The notes below the pieces were generated by a model, which worked only from the letters and a program-made list of their open reading frames with translations, was not told where the DNA came from and did not search any database. A stretch of DNA of 64,000 bases, from assembly GCA_900544445.1 (NCBI GenBank), contig UQVK01000003.1, positions 44,651 to 108,650 on the forward strand, in the 5' to 3' direction. This document shows, in pieces, positions 17,109 to 26,750 of this stretch. The first letter of the stretch is position 1. Each line of letters opens with the position of its first letter. A program made the translations under genes and the position numbers. The DNA comes from an uncultured Lachnospiraceae bacterium. GTDB taxonomy: Bacteria; Bacillota; Clostridia; Lachnospirales; Lachnospiraceae.

Positions 17109-18320
17109 ATGAAAAGTTACCTCTCACTCCGGGAAGCGGCGGAAAAATGGGGCGTGTCGGAACGGAGAATCAATCAATACTGCACAGAGGGGCGCATACC
17201 GGGCGCGCAGAGAATCGGGAAAGCCTGGGCCATTCCCGCCGACGCCCAGAAGCCCGGCGACCCGCGCCGGGCGCGGCGGCAGGGAAAAAACGATCCGGCA
17301 AGAACCGTTTCCGGCGGACTACTCGACCAGACAAACCTGATGCCCCTGATGAATACGGCCTTTGCGCCGGGAAAGTGCCGGGAAACGGTGGAGGCCATGG
17401 CCCCCGGCCCGCGCCGGGACATCGCCACGGCGGAGTACCACTATTTCACAGGCCACCCGGAGGAAGCGGCGAAAGAGGCGGAAGCCTACCTCACAAGCCC
17501 CGACATGGGGGCGCGGCTGTCCGCCTGCCTGCTCTATGCCTATGCAAACCTTTCCCTGAAACGGATTCAGCGGGCCGAGTTTGCCCTGGGGGAGCTGAAC
17601 GCTTCCCTTGCGAGCGCGGGGGAGCAGGTGCCGGAGTTTCGGGCGGCTGCGGCGTTTATATCGTTTACGGGGACGGTGCTGTTACATCTGCCGCTGCCGG
17701 AAAAAATGCCCCGGGCCGAAAGTTTCCTGCCCCTGCTGCCGCCGGGCCTGCGGGCCTTTGCCCTGTATGTGCAGGCTCACTATCTTTATCTGAAACAGGA
17801 GTACGACCACAGCGCGGGTATCGTGGAGGCCACCCTTGCCATGGGCGCGTCGGACTATCCCATTCCCGCCATCTATTTACATCTGATCGCGGTCATGGAC
17901 TACATGAGCATGAAGCAGACAGACCGGGCGGAGGCCCATCTGATGAAAGCCTGGGAGATTGCCCGCCCCGATGATCTGATTGAGGGATTCGGGGAACACC
18001 ACGGGCTTTTGGGCGCCATGCTGGAAGCGGTTATCAAGCCGAAATGGCCGGAAGATTTCAAAAAGATGATCGACATTACTTATCGTTTCTCTTCCGGGTG
18101 GCGTAGAGTTCACAATCCCAAAACAGGCCATGATGTGGCCGACGATTTGACGACCACGGAATTTGTCATTGCCATGCTCGCGGCCCGGGACTGGACCACC
18201 CAAGAGATCGCGGACCACCTGAAAATATCAGCAAATACGGCCAAAACCCACATTTCCGAGGCTATGCGGAAGCTGAATGTGGAGAACCGGAAAGACCTGA
18301 AACAGTATATGCTTTTATAG
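17109..18320 (+). CDS. Two-HTH regulator: excisionase-like N-terminus, LuxR-type C-terminus
   Basis: 403 residues. The first ~50 residues form a MerR/excisionase-like helix-turn-helix (YLSLREAAEKWGVSERRINQYCTEGRIPGAQRIGKAWAIP). The middle is helical, possibly TPR-like. The last ~65 residues are a LuxR/GerE-type helix-turn-helix (LAARDWTTQEIADHLKISANTAKTHISEAMRKLNVENR). The combination implies a DNA-binding regulator with an unknown signal. Its codons are richer in G and C than those of the flanking core genes. It precedes the surface-protein genes and may control them, which is inference. Confidence 0.75.
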   Translation: MKSYLSLREAAEKWGVSERRINQYCTEGRIPGAQRIGKAWAIPADAQKPGDPRRARRQGKNDPARTVSGGLLDQTNLMPLMNTAFAPGKCRETVEAMAPGPRRDIATAEYHYFTGHPEEAAKEAEAYLTSPDMGARLSACLLYAYANLSLKRIQRAEFALGELNASLASAGEQVPEFRAAAAFISFTGTVLLHLPLPEKMPRAESFLPLLPPGLRAFALYVQAHYLYLKQEYDHSAGIVEATLAMGASDYPIPAIYLHLIAVMDYMSMKQTDRAEAHLMKAWEIARPDDLIEGFGEHHGLLGAMLEAVIKPKWPEDFKKMIDITYRFSSGWRRVHNPKTGHDVADDLTTTEFVIAMLAARDWTTQEIADHLKISANTAKTHISEAMRKLNVENRKDLKQYMLL

Positions 18321-18327
18321 GCAAAGA

Positions 18328-18344
18328 GGCCCCCGAAAGGGGCC
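18328..18344 (+). terminator. Short G+C-rich hairpin after the regulator
   Basis: GGCCCC-CGAAA-GGGGCC directly after the stop codon. No T run follows, so termination is uncertain. Confidence 0.4.
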
Positions 18345-18510
18345 GGAAATGTCCCTGGGGGTCACCCGTTTAGGGGGTCAAAATGGGTGATGGTATTCCC
18401 TCTTTTTTTCCTGTATAATAATAATGCGGCCATACAACCGCCGCCCAAAACGGCGGCGGAGCCTGCCGCAGAAATGCAGGGAGAAAAGATGGAGATTTGC
18501 AAAATAAGTC

Positions 18511-18538
18511 TTGACAAGCGGGATTTTTTCCGCATAAT
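18511..18538 (+). promoter_or_regulatory. Promoter abutting the GACA microsatellite
   Basis: TTGACA (18511-18516), 16 bases, CATAAT (18533-18538). The predicted start, near 18545, falls within the first GACA repeats. Confidence 0.6.
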
Positions 18539-18700
<162 letters not shown>

Positions 18701-18746
18701 TGCGTTTTGGCAGCTCCGGCGTTTGGGGAGAGGGGGTGTCCGAAGC

Positions 18747-18920
18747 GTGTATAGCCATGAAACCCGCGTTGCGCTGGTAAAGGAACGGGTCAAGGAAATA
18801 GAGCGGCAGCGGAAGCGCCGCGTCCGCTCCGGCGCTTTGATACTGGCCGCCCTTGCTGTGGGGACGGCCCTGGGCGCGGCGGTGAACGGCCTCCGCCGTG
18901 GACGAGAGAGAGGGGGATAA
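18747..18920 (+). CDS. Small single-span membrane protein, unknown
   Basis: 57 residues starting at GTG 18747 with AGAGGGGG upstream. A charged helix (RVALVKERVKEIERQRKRRVR) is followed by one hydrophobic segment (SGALILAALAVGTALGAAVNGL) and a basic tail, so an inside-positive orientation is likely. I do not recognise the family. It lies between the microsatellite terminator and the first structured leader element and shares the G+C-rich codon use of the island. An upstream extension of the frame through the GACA repeats is unlikely to be coding. Confidence 0.5.
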   Translation: MYSHETRVALVKERVKEIERQRKRRVRSGALILAALAVGTALGAAVNGLRRGRERGG

Positions 18921-18921
18921 A

Positions 18922-19057
18922 GATTGAAAAATAAGCCCGATGGCTTATTTTTCAATCGGCAGTTTTGCGCCGAAGCACAAAACTGCTGTGATCGCAGAGG
19001 AGAAATCACCTGCGTGATTTCTCCTCGCGGCCTCAGCGTATCGCTTCGGCATGGAGG
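18922..19057 (+). promoter_or_regulatory. Structured leader element, copy 1 (three hairpins plus pseudoknot, includes RBS)
   Basis: Stem 1 pairs 18922-18937 with 18942-18957 (16 bp, loop CGAT). Stem 2 pairs 18959-18967 with 18978-18986. Stem 3 pairs 18997-19009 with 19014-19026 (13 bp). The loop of stem 2 holds GCCGAAGC (18969-18976), perfectly complementary to GCTTCGGC (19043-19050) just before ATGGAGG. The same CGCT can instead pair locally with AGCG (in CAGCGTATCGCT). The GGAGG (19053-19057) is the ribosome binding site of the next gene. Copy 2 at 28225 has the same layout with different stem sequences. The function is unknown; a translation switch or mobile leader cassette are both possible. 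Confidence 0.75.
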
Positions 19058-19062
19058 AAAAT

Positions 19063-19416
19063 ATGGAAAAGGTCAATCGGTATGAGTTTGAGGGGGAAGT
19101 GATCGAAGTCCCCGTATCTTGGGACGACCATCTTCAAAGAGAGGCGGAGAGCTACGAGGGCTACTATGGCGGGCCTGTCTATACCCCGGCGGGCCGTCCC
19201 GTTCTTTTAACCATTGAGGACGCCTGCCCCTATGCCGAGATGGTGGACGACGATCCGACAGGCATTGACTGCGGCTCCTGCCGCCACTACCATCAATTCC
19301 CCGGCTCTCTGCTGGGGGTATGCGATCACGAGAAGCGGAGAAAGAAGAAACGGCGCTCCCGCAGGAGCGGCCTAACTCCAACGATTAAGGAGGAAAGACT
19401 ATGCGAAAACGACTGA
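19063..19416 (+). CDS. Small hypothetical protein with CxxC and CDH motifs
   Basis: 117 residues, acidic in its first half and ending in a highly basic tail (KRRKKKRRSRRSG). It contains CPYAEMV, DCGSCRHYHQF and LLGVCDHEKRR, a Cys/His pattern that could bind a metal ion. I do not recognise the family. The start is taken at ATG 19063, because GGAGG (19053-19057), part of the structured leader, lies five bases upstream; ATG 19051 is inside that leader. The last 16 bases overlap the start of the surface-protein gene, so the two are translationally coupled. Confidence 0.65.
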   Translation: MEKVNRYEFEGEVIEVPVSWDDHLQREAESYEGYYGGPVYTPAGRPVLLTIEDACPYAEMVDDDPTGIDCGSCRHYHQFPGSLLGVCDHEKRRKKKRRSRRSGLTPTIKEERLCEND

Positions 19417-22400
19417 CAGCGGCGCTTTTGTGCCTGTGCCTGCTGTTTACGCTGCTCCCGGCCACGGCCTTTGCCGAGGGGGAGGCGGATAGCGGCACGC
19501 CACCAGCAGGGAGCGCCCTGTGCGAACACCACCCGCAGCACGACGAAAGCTGCGGTTACACCGAGGGGACAGAGGGAAGCCCCTGTACCCATGAACATGA
19601 CGAGGACTGCTATGCCCTTGTAACCGAGTGTGTCCATGAGCATACAGCGGAGTGCTATCCGGCCCAGAGCGTGTCGGAAAACACCGCCACCCCGTCCCAG
19701 CCGGAGGAAGCCAAGCCGACGGCCTGCACCCATGTATGCAGTGAGGAAAGCGGGTGTATCACGGAGGTTTTGGACTGCAAGCATGAACACGACGAGACTT
19801 GCGGCTATGTTCCCGCAACAGAGGGGACGCCTTGCGCCTTTGTCTGCGAAGTCTGCAACACCCAGGACAGCGGGGACACGGCAACCCCGTCCGACGCACA
19901 GCCGGAAGAATGTATCTGCGAAACTCTCTGCACCGAGGACAACATCAATGAGGACTGCCCGGTGTGCGGGGCCGAGGGCGCGGATTTGAACGACTGCAAG
20001 GGTGCGGCTCCAGCGGAATGTACCTGCGAAACGCTCTGTACCGGGGAAGAAATCAATGCGGATTGCCCGGTCTGCTCTGTGGAGGGTGCCGAACTGGACA
20101 AGGTTTGCGTGGGTGTAGCTCCTATGCTGCCCGTCACGGCGCTGGCGGTAGAAGAGCACGGCAGTCACAACAACGGCTGGACGGAGTTGACGGCGGACAC
20201 CACCACCCTATCCGACGGCAGCTACTACCTGTCCGGCGATGTAGAGTACACCGGCACCGAGTCCATCACCGTCAGCGGCGAGGTGATCCTCTGCCTCAAC
20301 AGTCAGAAGCTGAATCTGAAGGGGCAGCACATTTCCGTGGGTAGCGGCGCAAGTTTTACCCTGTGCGACTGCTCCACCGGCGGCGTCCTCACCGGCGGTT
20401 CTGGTGGTTCTGGAGGTTCTGGCGGCGGGGTATATGTAGACGGCGGCGGCACCTTCACTATGACCAGCGGCAACATCGCCGGCAACACCGCCGCTGCCGG
20501 CGGCGGGGTGTATGTGGACGACGGCGGCACCTTTACTATGGAGGGCGGCAGCATCTACAACAACAAGGCCACCACAGGTGGTGGAGGAGGGGTGATGGTT
20601 CACAATGGCACCTTCACCCTGTCCGGCGGCTCCATCACCGGCAACGCCACTAACAGCGAAACTTATGGTTACGGCGGCGGGGTGTGTCTATACGGCACCT
20701 TTTATCTGTCCGGTGATGCCATCATTCAAGGTAATACGAAGGCTGGTACCACTGACAATCTGTATTTAGGATGGCAAACAATCAACATCACCGGGCCGCT
20801 GGGCGAAAACGCGCACATTGGCGTTAACGCAGAAGCTATCCCCCGCAGCTTCATCAACGGGTGGAGCGACAATATGGCGGGCAAAAACCCGGCGGACTAC
20901 TTCTCCTCCGACGATGACACCTGGGACATTGGTCTGAACGCCGACGGGAATGTGGTGCTGGGCAGCCTGTGCACAATCATCACCCAGCCCACAGATAAAT
21001 CTGTGATCGAGGGCAAAAGCGCCACCTTTACCGTGAACGCCACCGGCAGTGAGCCGTTGTCCTATCAGTGGCAGCAAAATATGAATGGTTCCGGTTGGAC
21101 GGATATTACAGGCGAAACAAACGCCACCTATACCACAGGGAAAACCACAATGGACATGAACGGCACTCAATACCGTTGTGTCGTGAGCAACAGCGCAGGC
21201 AGCGTCATAAGTGATGCCGCTACGCTGGCAGTACAAAAATCAACGACACCCATTGACCCGAAATATGTGCGTTACATTGTGGAGCATTACAAACAAAACG
21301 CCGATGGCAGATATACCCTTGCAGACACCGAACAGCCGATTGATGAAATTGGCAAAACGGTAACAGCTACCCCAAAAACCTATGAAGGCTATACATACAA
21401 TCCCAATGCAGCGGGAACCGTTGCCGGCGGAACGCTGACGGAGATTAGGGACGCCGCCGACATTGTGACATTGAAGCTGTACTACGACCTGACGGTTTAT
21501 ACCGTCACCGTGGAAATTGAGGGCAGCGGCACTGCGGCTGCGTCCCCGGCATCTGCGACCGCAGGGACAGAGATCAGGCTGACCGCTGATCCTGGCGGAA
21601 ACTATCACTTTGAACGGTGGGAGGTTGTTTCTGGCAATATCACCATTGAAAACAACGCCTTTTCCATGCCAGACGAAAATGTGACTGTCAGAGCGGTGTT
21701 TGCCCGGGACGCCAGCGGTGGCAGCAGTGGCACGGAAGGCGGCCACACTGGAGATGACGAAGCGGATGAGGAGGATTCTGATTCCCCGTCCGGCAACATC
21801 GGCGTTCAGGAGGAAGCGGACAGTCCCTTTACCGATGTACTTCCGGGCGACTGGTTCTACAACGATGTGATGTTTGTCTGGGAGAACGGTCTGATGGATG
21901 GAACCGGTGCTGTTACCTTCAGCCCGAATGTTCCCATTACCCGCGCACAGGTTGCCCTGATTTTCTTCCGTCTGGCCGGGAGCCCGGAGGTGACCGGAGA
22001 CAATCCCTTTACCGATGTGGAGAACAGCCCGGCCACAGCATGGTATTACGATGCAGCGCTCTGGGCGCACCAGAGGGGGATTGTGGCAGGCTATGCCGAT
22101 CATACCTGGCATCCGGGAGATCCGGTCAGCCGTGAGCAGCTTGCGGTAATGTTCCGCAACTATGCGAACTACAGAGGCTACGATCTGACTGCAGCGGACA
22201 ACCTTTCCGGCTATGCCGATGCCGGGGAGGTGTCCGAATGGGCAAAGGAGTCGGTCAGATGGGCGGCAGACAGAGGCATGATGAACGGCAGGAACAGTGC
22301 CGTCCTCAATCCGACAGGCATCGTCACCCGCGCCCAGGCAGCCGCCATGCTCTGTCGTTTCATTGAGAGCAACAGCCTTGTGCCGCCTGTCGTCGTCTCC

Positions 22401-22574
22401 GGAGAAAACGAAGACGCAGAAGGAATGGACAGTGGTGAGAGGGGCTGGACACAGCAGTTCCCCGGCCCGATGACAGGCAGCATGGCACGGAACGATTATG
22501 TACCCGTTGTATCGGATGGCGCAGATACAGAGAGGAGGGCATTAAGAGCTTCTAAAAAGCAGGCAAAAATTTAG
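19401..22574 (+). CDS. Large SLH-domain surface protein with Cys/His-rich repeats
   Basis: 1057 residues. A signal peptide (MRKRLTAALLCLCLLFTLLPATAFA) is followed by a Cys/His-rich region with repeats such as CEHHPQHDESCGY and CTHEHDEDCY (about 35-235). Next come a Gly-rich beta-helix (GGGVYVDGGGTFTM repeats, about 300-480), an Ig-like domain (ITQPTDKSVIEGKSATFTV, about 525-610), a MucBP-like segment (VEHYKQNADGRYTL), a bacterial repeat domain (GNYHFERWEVV) and three SLH domains (about 810-1000). SLH domains bind secondary cell wall polymer, so the protein is displayed on the surface, probably as an adhesin. AAGGAGG precedes the ATG. Composition up to the SLH part is unlike the core genome, which suggests acquisition. 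Confidence 0.88.
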   Translation: MRKRLTAALLCLCLLFTLLPATAFAEGEADSGTPPAGSALCEHHPQHDESCGYTEGTEGSPCTHEHDEDCYALVTECVHEHTAECYPAQSVSENTATPSQPEEAKPTACTHVCSEESGCITEVLDCKHEHDETCGYVPATEGTPCAFVCEVCNTQDSGDTATPSDAQPEECICETLCTEDNINEDCPVCGAEGADLNDCKGAAPAECTCETLCTGEEINADCPVCSVEGAELDKVCVGVAPMLPVTALAVEEHGSHNNGWTELTADTTTLSDGSYYLSGDVEYTGTESITVSGEVILCLNSQKLNLKGQHISVGSGASFTLCDCSTGGVLTGGSGGSGGSGGGVYVDGGGTFTMTSGNIAGNTAAAGGGVYVDDGGTFTMEGGSIYNNKATTGGGGGVMVHNGTFTLSGGSITGNATNSETYGYGGGVCLYGTFYLSGDAIIQGNTKAGTTDNLYLGWQTINITGPLGENAHIGVNAEAIPRSFINGWSDNMAGKNPADYFSSDDDTWDIGLNADGNVVLGSLCTIITQPTDKSVIEGKSATFTVNATGSEPLSYQWQQNMNGSGWTDITGETNATYTTGKTTMDMNGTQYRCVVSNSAGSVISDAATLAVQKSTTPIDPKYVRYIVEHYKQNADGRYTLADTEQPIDEIGKTVTATPKTYEGYTYNPNAAGTVAGGTLTEIRDAADIVTLKLYYDLTVYTVTVEIEGSGTAAASPASATAGTEIRLTADPGGNYHFERWEVVSGNITIENNAFSMPDENVTVRAVFARDASGGSSGTEGGHTGDDEADEEDSDSPSGNIGVQEEADSPFTDVLPGDWFYNDVMFVWENGLMDGTGAVTFSPNVPITRAQVALIFFRLAGSPEVTGDNPFTDVENSPATAWYYDAALWAHQRGIVAGYADHTWHPGDPVSREQLAVMFRNYANYRGYDLTAADNLSGYADAGEVSEWAKESVRWAADRGMMNGRNSAVLNPTGIVTRAQAAAMLCRFIESNSLVPPVVVSGENEDAEGMDSGERGWTQQFPGPMTGSMARNDYVPVVSDGADTERRALRASKKQAKI

Positions 22575-22635
22575 CTCTGTTTTTTCTGGAAAATGTGTTA
22601 TCATAAAGCTGTGGAGCAATGGTGCTTTATGGCTG

Positions 22636-22661
22636 ACAATGCCCGCTTATGCGGGCATTGT
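22636..22661 (+). repeat. Perfect hairpin before the transglutaminase gene
   Basis: ACAATGCCCGC-TTAT-GCGGGCATTGT, an 11-bp perfect stem, ending about 25 bases before the start codon and 10 bases before the ribosome binding site AAAGGAGGGGG. It lacks a T run. It resembles the perfect-arm leader hairpins elsewhere in the window. Confidence 0.6.
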
Positions 22662-22686
22662 GCATTTCCAAAAGGAGGGGGATTAA

Positions 22687-23457
22687 ATGAGAGGAAAAAA
22701 GTGTTTTTCCAGAATGCTTTCCACGTTGTGTGCAGTGTTGACCGTTTCCACTTTTGTGGCGGTTCCGGCAGAGGCGGCACAATTTGACCCGGCGTTTTAC
22801 GGGGCGGCCTATCCGGATGTGGCTGCGGCGTTCGGGACGGATGCGCAGGCGCTTCTCAACCATTATCTGACTTATGGAATGGCGGAAGGAAGATTCCCGG
22901 CAGCTGACGCGCAGCCGGGAGAAGCGGTGGACGCAGTTGCGGGAGTTTCCGAAAGCGGAGAGGTATCCACAAATGCAGAACAGGCAGCGGGAGCGCAGAC
23001 TGCTGCGGAAACCGCCTTTCAGCCGGTTCCCATGAATGAACTGGCCAACTATTCCAGCCTGAAAAAACGCATGACCGATGAAGAGTTTGCGCTCGCCTAT
23101 CAGGCCGCTCTGAATCTGGTGACGCCGTATATCGGGCTGCCGCTGGAAGAACAGATCTATGGAATCACGGTTTCCATCCGCGCGTTGTTTGACAGCGGAA
23201 TGAGTTATTCCATGTCAACCCCGCATTACAACGATCCATACGGATATTTCATTCTTGGAACCGCGTCCTGTGCCGGATGCACGAGAGCAACCGGGCTTTG
23301 CCTGAACATCCTCGGCATTCCCTATGAGCATGTGAATGAAAATCAGTATTCCCATCAATGGTGCCGGATCAATGTGAACGGTACTTACTGGATCAGCGAT
23401 GCCTATGGGCTGTACTGCGGACCGGAGCCCGCGCCTTATGCGCATCCCTGGTTCTGA
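22687..23457 (+). CDS. Secreted transglutaminase-like protein
   Basis: 256 residues. A signal peptide ends near VPAEA. Next comes a YPDVAAAFGTDAQALLNHYLTYGMAEGR motif, a repeat common in secreted Lachnospiraceae proteins. The C-terminal half resembles a transglutaminase/protease-like core, with a probable catalytic Cys198 (in CAGCTRATGLCLN), a His in YSHQWCRI and an Asp in ISDAYGLY. It could be a cell-wall-associated protease or crosslinking enzyme; the substrate is unknown. AAAGGAGGGGG precedes the ATG. A strong terminator follows, so it is monocistronic. Confidence 0.8.
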   Translation: MRGKKCFSRMLSTLCAVLTVSTFVAVPAEAAQFDPAFYGAAYPDVAAAFGTDAQALLNHYLTYGMAEGRFPAADAQPGEAVDAVAGVSESGEVSTNAEQAAGAQTAAETAFQPVPMNELANYSSLKKRMTDEEFALAYQAALNLVTPYIGLPLEEQIYGITVSIRALFDSGMSYSMSTPHYNDPYGYFILGTASCAGCTRATGLCLNILGIPYEHVNENQYSHQWCRINVNGTYWISDAYGLYCGPEPAPYAHPWF

Positions 23458-23485
23458 TTCCACCATTGATTTTTGAATTTATCCG

Positions 23486-23534
23486 GTCCCCACGGAGAAT
23501 CTGTTTTCGGACAGATGCCTGTGGGGACTTTCTT
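23486..23534 (+). terminator. Terminator after the transglutaminase-like gene
   Basis: Outer stem GTCCCCAC (23486-23493) / GTGGGGAC (23521-23528), inner hairpin ATCTGT/ACAGAT, then TTTCTT. Confidence 0.75.
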
Positions 23535-23563
23535 ACAGAAAGCAGAAAAAAAGGAGACGTACA

Positions 23564-23955
23564 ATGGAAATCAGAGAAAATACGGAACAGAATAACGAAA
23601 CGGTGCACAGCATGATCCGGCAGCATAACGCGAAGTTTATGACGGAGTTTCAGGATTACAGCTATCATATTGAAGAAAATGGTGAGCTGGCGGCCGGTAT
23701 CGTCGCGGAGGCTGTTTTTGACACGGTGGAGGTGGAGTTCCTGTGTGTGAAGGAAACCTGCCGGGGAAAAGGATATGGACGAAGCCTGCTGGAGTATGTG
23801 GAGGACAGGGCAAAACTGAATGAGTCCTGATTTGGGGGACAGCATGGAAAAATTATTATAATGAGAATACATCAAGTTTCTCTCAGGATATGTCATTGTA
23901 TTTTGAAAACAGATATGAAAAAATGGGAAGAGAAAACGCAAAAGGGAGGTTTCCT
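23564..23955 (+). pseudogene. Broken GNAT acetyltransferase
   Basis: Eighty-eight residues read as the N-terminal half of a small GNAT protein, including the acetyl-CoA segment VEFLCVKETCRGKGYGRSLLEYVEDRAK, then stop. About 100 bases later another frame reads FENRYEKMGRE, which resembles the usual F(Y/E)xKxGY end of the fold. The gene therefore seems interrupted by a frameshift or small deletion near 23825. AAAGGAG precedes the start. Confidence 0.6.
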
Positions 23956-23959
23956 TGTC

Positions 23960-25771
23960 ATGGGTGAAAAAAGAGAGGAACGGATTCTGTGTTATACCAG
24001 GATGCCGATGGAGGATGCTGTCTATTCGGCGAAACTCGCCGACAGTATGCATCTGGCACTGGTGGATAAGGAAGGTGTCTGTACGCCGCTTAACCACAAT
24101 TCCGGCATACTTTATGCCAAAGCAGTGCAGAATCAGGATGGTACGCTGCAGGCAAAGAGCCTGAAGAATCCCTGGCTTTTCAGAATGTCGGATGGTTCTT
24201 TCGGCGTAATTGCCAGGCGGATTGAGGCAGACGGCAGTCCGGATGAAAGCGCAAAAGGAAAGCTGCTGTTCTTTACATCTGAGGATTTGTTAAGATATCA
24301 GGAGCATGGGCTTTTGGATCTGGGAAGAGGTGCTCAGATTGTAGAGGCAGTCTGCCATTATGAGGGGGAACGGTATCATCTGGAGTGGATGGAAGAAGAT
24401 GAAAAATGTTTCCATGCCGTCTTTGAAAAGTTCCCTGAGAGCGGATTCCCGGAGGGCGCGGTTTTGTCCGCGGCAGAAAGAATCAGCAAAGAGGCCCCGG
24501 AGGGGCTGGCGGATATGCCGGAGGGAGCGCTTGCTGGAAACATGATTTCCATACCCGGCGACGTGGCGGACCGTCTGAGATGGAGGCTGCTTCCGCCGAA
24601 GAATATCGCGAATGAAGTGCCGAAGGAGATATTCGCCTCCTCTCCGGAAGAGCTTCGGGCAGTAAAGGCTGTTGCCAGATACAGTGACGGAACCTGCGTG
24701 GAAAAACGGGTGGACTGGTGCATGGAAGAAGCAGTCTTCACAAAACCCGGTACCTGTCAGGTGACAGGAAGAGTCCACCAGGATCATTATGATTTTCCCG
24801 TCGCCTGGCATCGCGCGGACCCCTGCATCGGCAGATGGAAGGGGAAATATTATTTCATTGCAACCAATGATTATGACAATAATCATTCCCTTCTGATACG
24901 GGAGGCGGACACCATACCGGGCCTTGTGACGGCACAGGAGGTCTGCATTCTGGACACAACCATGTATCCTCATCTGGGCAACCTTCTTTGGGCGCCGGAG
25001 CTGCATGTCATTAAGGACCGGCTGTATATTTTTCATGCGGGAACGCCGCGGGAGTTTGAGAGGGAACAGTGCCATGTGATGGCGCTGAAAGAGAACGGGA
25101 ATCCCATGAAGGCTTCCGACTGGGAAATGCCGGTGCGTGTGGTGAAAAAGGACGGCAGCTTTTTGTATAATGAGCAGGGGATCACGCTGGACATGACGGA
25201 GTGGGAACTGAACGGGAGATATTATGTTGCCTGGTCTCAGCGGCAGTTTTTCCCGGTAGACCAGGGAGCCTGGCTGTATATTGCCGAGATCGATCCGGAT
25301 CAGCCCTGGAAGCTGATCTCAGACCCGGTTCTTCTGTCCATGCCGGAATATGGATGGGCAAACAATCACACCTTTGTGGATGAAGGGCCATTCGCGCTCC
25401 TGGGAAAGGAAAAAATATTTCTCACCTTTTCCAGCGCGGCCGTGGACAGCACCTATGTGGTGGGGCTGTTGTCCGCGGATCTGTCCGCCGACCTGCTGGA
25501 TCCTGCCAGTTGGACAAAGGAAAATTATCCCCTGATGTCCTCCCGCAGCAGGGAAGGAGAGTTTGGGACGGGCCATAACTCTTATATCACGGATGAGGAT
25601 GGGTTGGTCTGGAACGCTTATCACGCCCGCCCCGGCATCGATGGCCCCAGAAGCGCCGGACTTCGCAGGGTACATTTCGGGCCTGATGGCTATCCGGTGC
25701 TGGACCTGACGGAAGAGCTGGATCTTTCGCCGGAACTGGTATGGGTGTCTGCCAGGGTAATTGTAAAATAA
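23960..25771 (+). CDS. GH43 glycoside hydrolase with N-terminal extension
   Basis: 603 residues, no signal peptide. An N-terminal ~200-residue domain (SGILYAKAV, KNPWLFRMSDGSFGVIARR) precedes a bacterial Ig-like segment (VKAVARYSDGTCVEKRVDW) and a C-terminal GH43 five-bladed propeller. In the propeller, candidate catalytic residues are Asp in RADPCIGRW (base), the acidic site in WAPELHV and Glu in VDEGPFAL (acid). The family contains beta-xylosidases and arabinofuranosidases. It is a paralogue of the protein at 39708. It is convergent with the AraC gene, their stops being 13 bases apart. The start ATG 23960 has GGGAGG ten bases upstream; activity is assigned at family level only. Confidence 0.85.
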   Translation: MGEKREERILCYTRMPMEDAVYSAKLADSMHLALVDKEGVCTPLNHNSGILYAKAVQNQDGTLQAKSLKNPWLFRMSDGSFGVIARRIEADGSPDESAKGKLLFFTSEDLLRYQEHGLLDLGRGAQIVEAVCHYEGERYHLEWMEEDEKCFHAVFEKFPESGFPEGAVLSAAERISKEAPEGLADMPEGALAGNMISIPGDVADRLRWRLLPPKNIANEVPKEIFASSPEELRAVKAVARYSDGTCVEKRVDWCMEEAVFTKPGTCQVTGRVHQDHYDFPVAWHRADPCIGRWKGKYYFIATNDYDNNHSLLIREADTIPGLVTAQEVCILDTTMYPHLGNLLWAPELHVIKDRLYIFHAGTPREFEREQCHVMALKENGNPMKASDWEMPVRVVKKDGSFLYNEQGITLDMTEWELNGRYYVAWSQRQFFPVDQGAWLYIAEIDPDQPWKLISDPVLLSMPEYGWANNHTFVDEGPFALLGKEKIFLTFSSAAVDSTYVVGLLSADLSADLLDPASWTKENYPLMSSRSREGEFGTGHNSYITDEDGLVWNAYHARPGIDGPRSAGLRRVHFGPDGYPVLDLTEELDLSPELVWVSARVIVK

Positions 25772-25784
25772 GAAAGCGAACTGC

Positions 25785-26648
25785 CTATATCTCTTCGGGA
25801 GGGAGAAAAGTGCCGGATTTCTGTTCATGCCCGCCGTCCGGCAGAACGGCGGGAGCTGCCGGGAGCTTATGCGGTACTTCATGGGTACGGCGGAATTCCC
25901 CCGGGCTGAGGCCGGTGCACTGTTTAAACTGACGGCAGAAATGCTCCACATTCCGGTAACCGCAGAATTCGGCTACGGATACAACCGTTTTTTCCGTATA
26001 TAAAAGCTGATCCTTGGCCAGCCGGATCCGGGCACGGATACAGTCGTCCATGCAGGAAAGTCCAAAGGCATTTTTGTAGATGGTCTGCAGATAGCCTTCG
26101 GAAAGATGGAGTTGCTGTGCCATCAGGGAGACGCTCCAGGAAAGCTGTGGACTGTTGTAGACGGATTTGCGCAGAGAAAGCAGCTCCTGAAAGCGTGAAT
26201 GGGGCTGCTGCTGCGGAAATTTTTTTCCGACTGCCTCATGCAGCTCAAAAAACAGAAGAGACAGGAGCTGATCGATGATTCTTTCGTTGTCCCTGCCGGG
26301 AAAGGAGTTTTTCCAGGTGAGAAGCTGAAAGAGGTTGTGGCAGTATTCCGCGTCCGGCAGGGGAAAAGGAGTTCCGAACAGGGGAAAAGAGGTGACGGCA
26401 GTTTCATCGGAGTCAAAACGACACCAGTCGTTTGCGTAACGGCTGCCGCAGGCCCGATAGTAGATTGGAGTGTTGGGGGCGAAGAGAACAGCGGAGCCTG
26501 CCGGATATTCCTGCAGCCGGTCAGGCGGGCCGAAAAGTGCAGGCGTGCGGGTGAGAAGAAGCAGCCAGCAGTCATGCCCCTGGGGAACGTCAAAAACAAA
26601 GTCCTGCATATGCGCAGCATCGTATTCCACATATCGGATATGATTCAT
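25785..26648 (-). CDS. AraC-family transcriptional regulator
   Basis: 287 residues. An N-terminal cupin-like sensor half (FVFDVPQGHDCWLLLLTRTPALF) is followed by the two-HTH AraC DNA-binding domain (SVSLMAQQLHLSEGYLQTIYKNAFG and VVSVAEFCGYRNVEHFCRQFKQCTGLSPGEFRR). The start at 26648 is chosen because GGAGGTACCC lies directly upstream; the frame stays open much further but that part lies opposite the GH43 gene. It is divergent from the GH43 gene at 26751 and convergent with the one at 23960, so it probably controls these hemicellulose genes in response to a sugar. Confidence 0.88.
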   Translation of the reverse strand: MNHIRYVEYDAAHMQDFVFDVPQGHDCWLLLLTRTPALFGPPDRLQEYPAGSAVLFAPNTPIYYRACGSRYANDWCRFDSDETAVTSFPLFGTPFPLPDAEYCHNLFQLLTWKNSFPGRDNERIIDQLLSLLFFELHEAVGKKFPQQQPHSRFQELLSLRKSVYNSPQLSWSVSLMAQQLHLSEGYLQTIYKNAFGLSCMDDCIRARIRLAKDQLLYTEKTVVSVAEFCGYRNVEHFCRQFKQCTGLSPGEFRRTHEVPHKLPAAPAVLPDGGHEQKSGTFLPPEEI

Positions 26649-26750
26649 GGGTACCTCCGTGCGGACAGAGGAAGTGTCCGCGGCAATCATTCTTTTGGAG
26701 AGTATACCTGATGCAGAAAGAACAGTCAATGAATGGAGGAAAAATTGAAA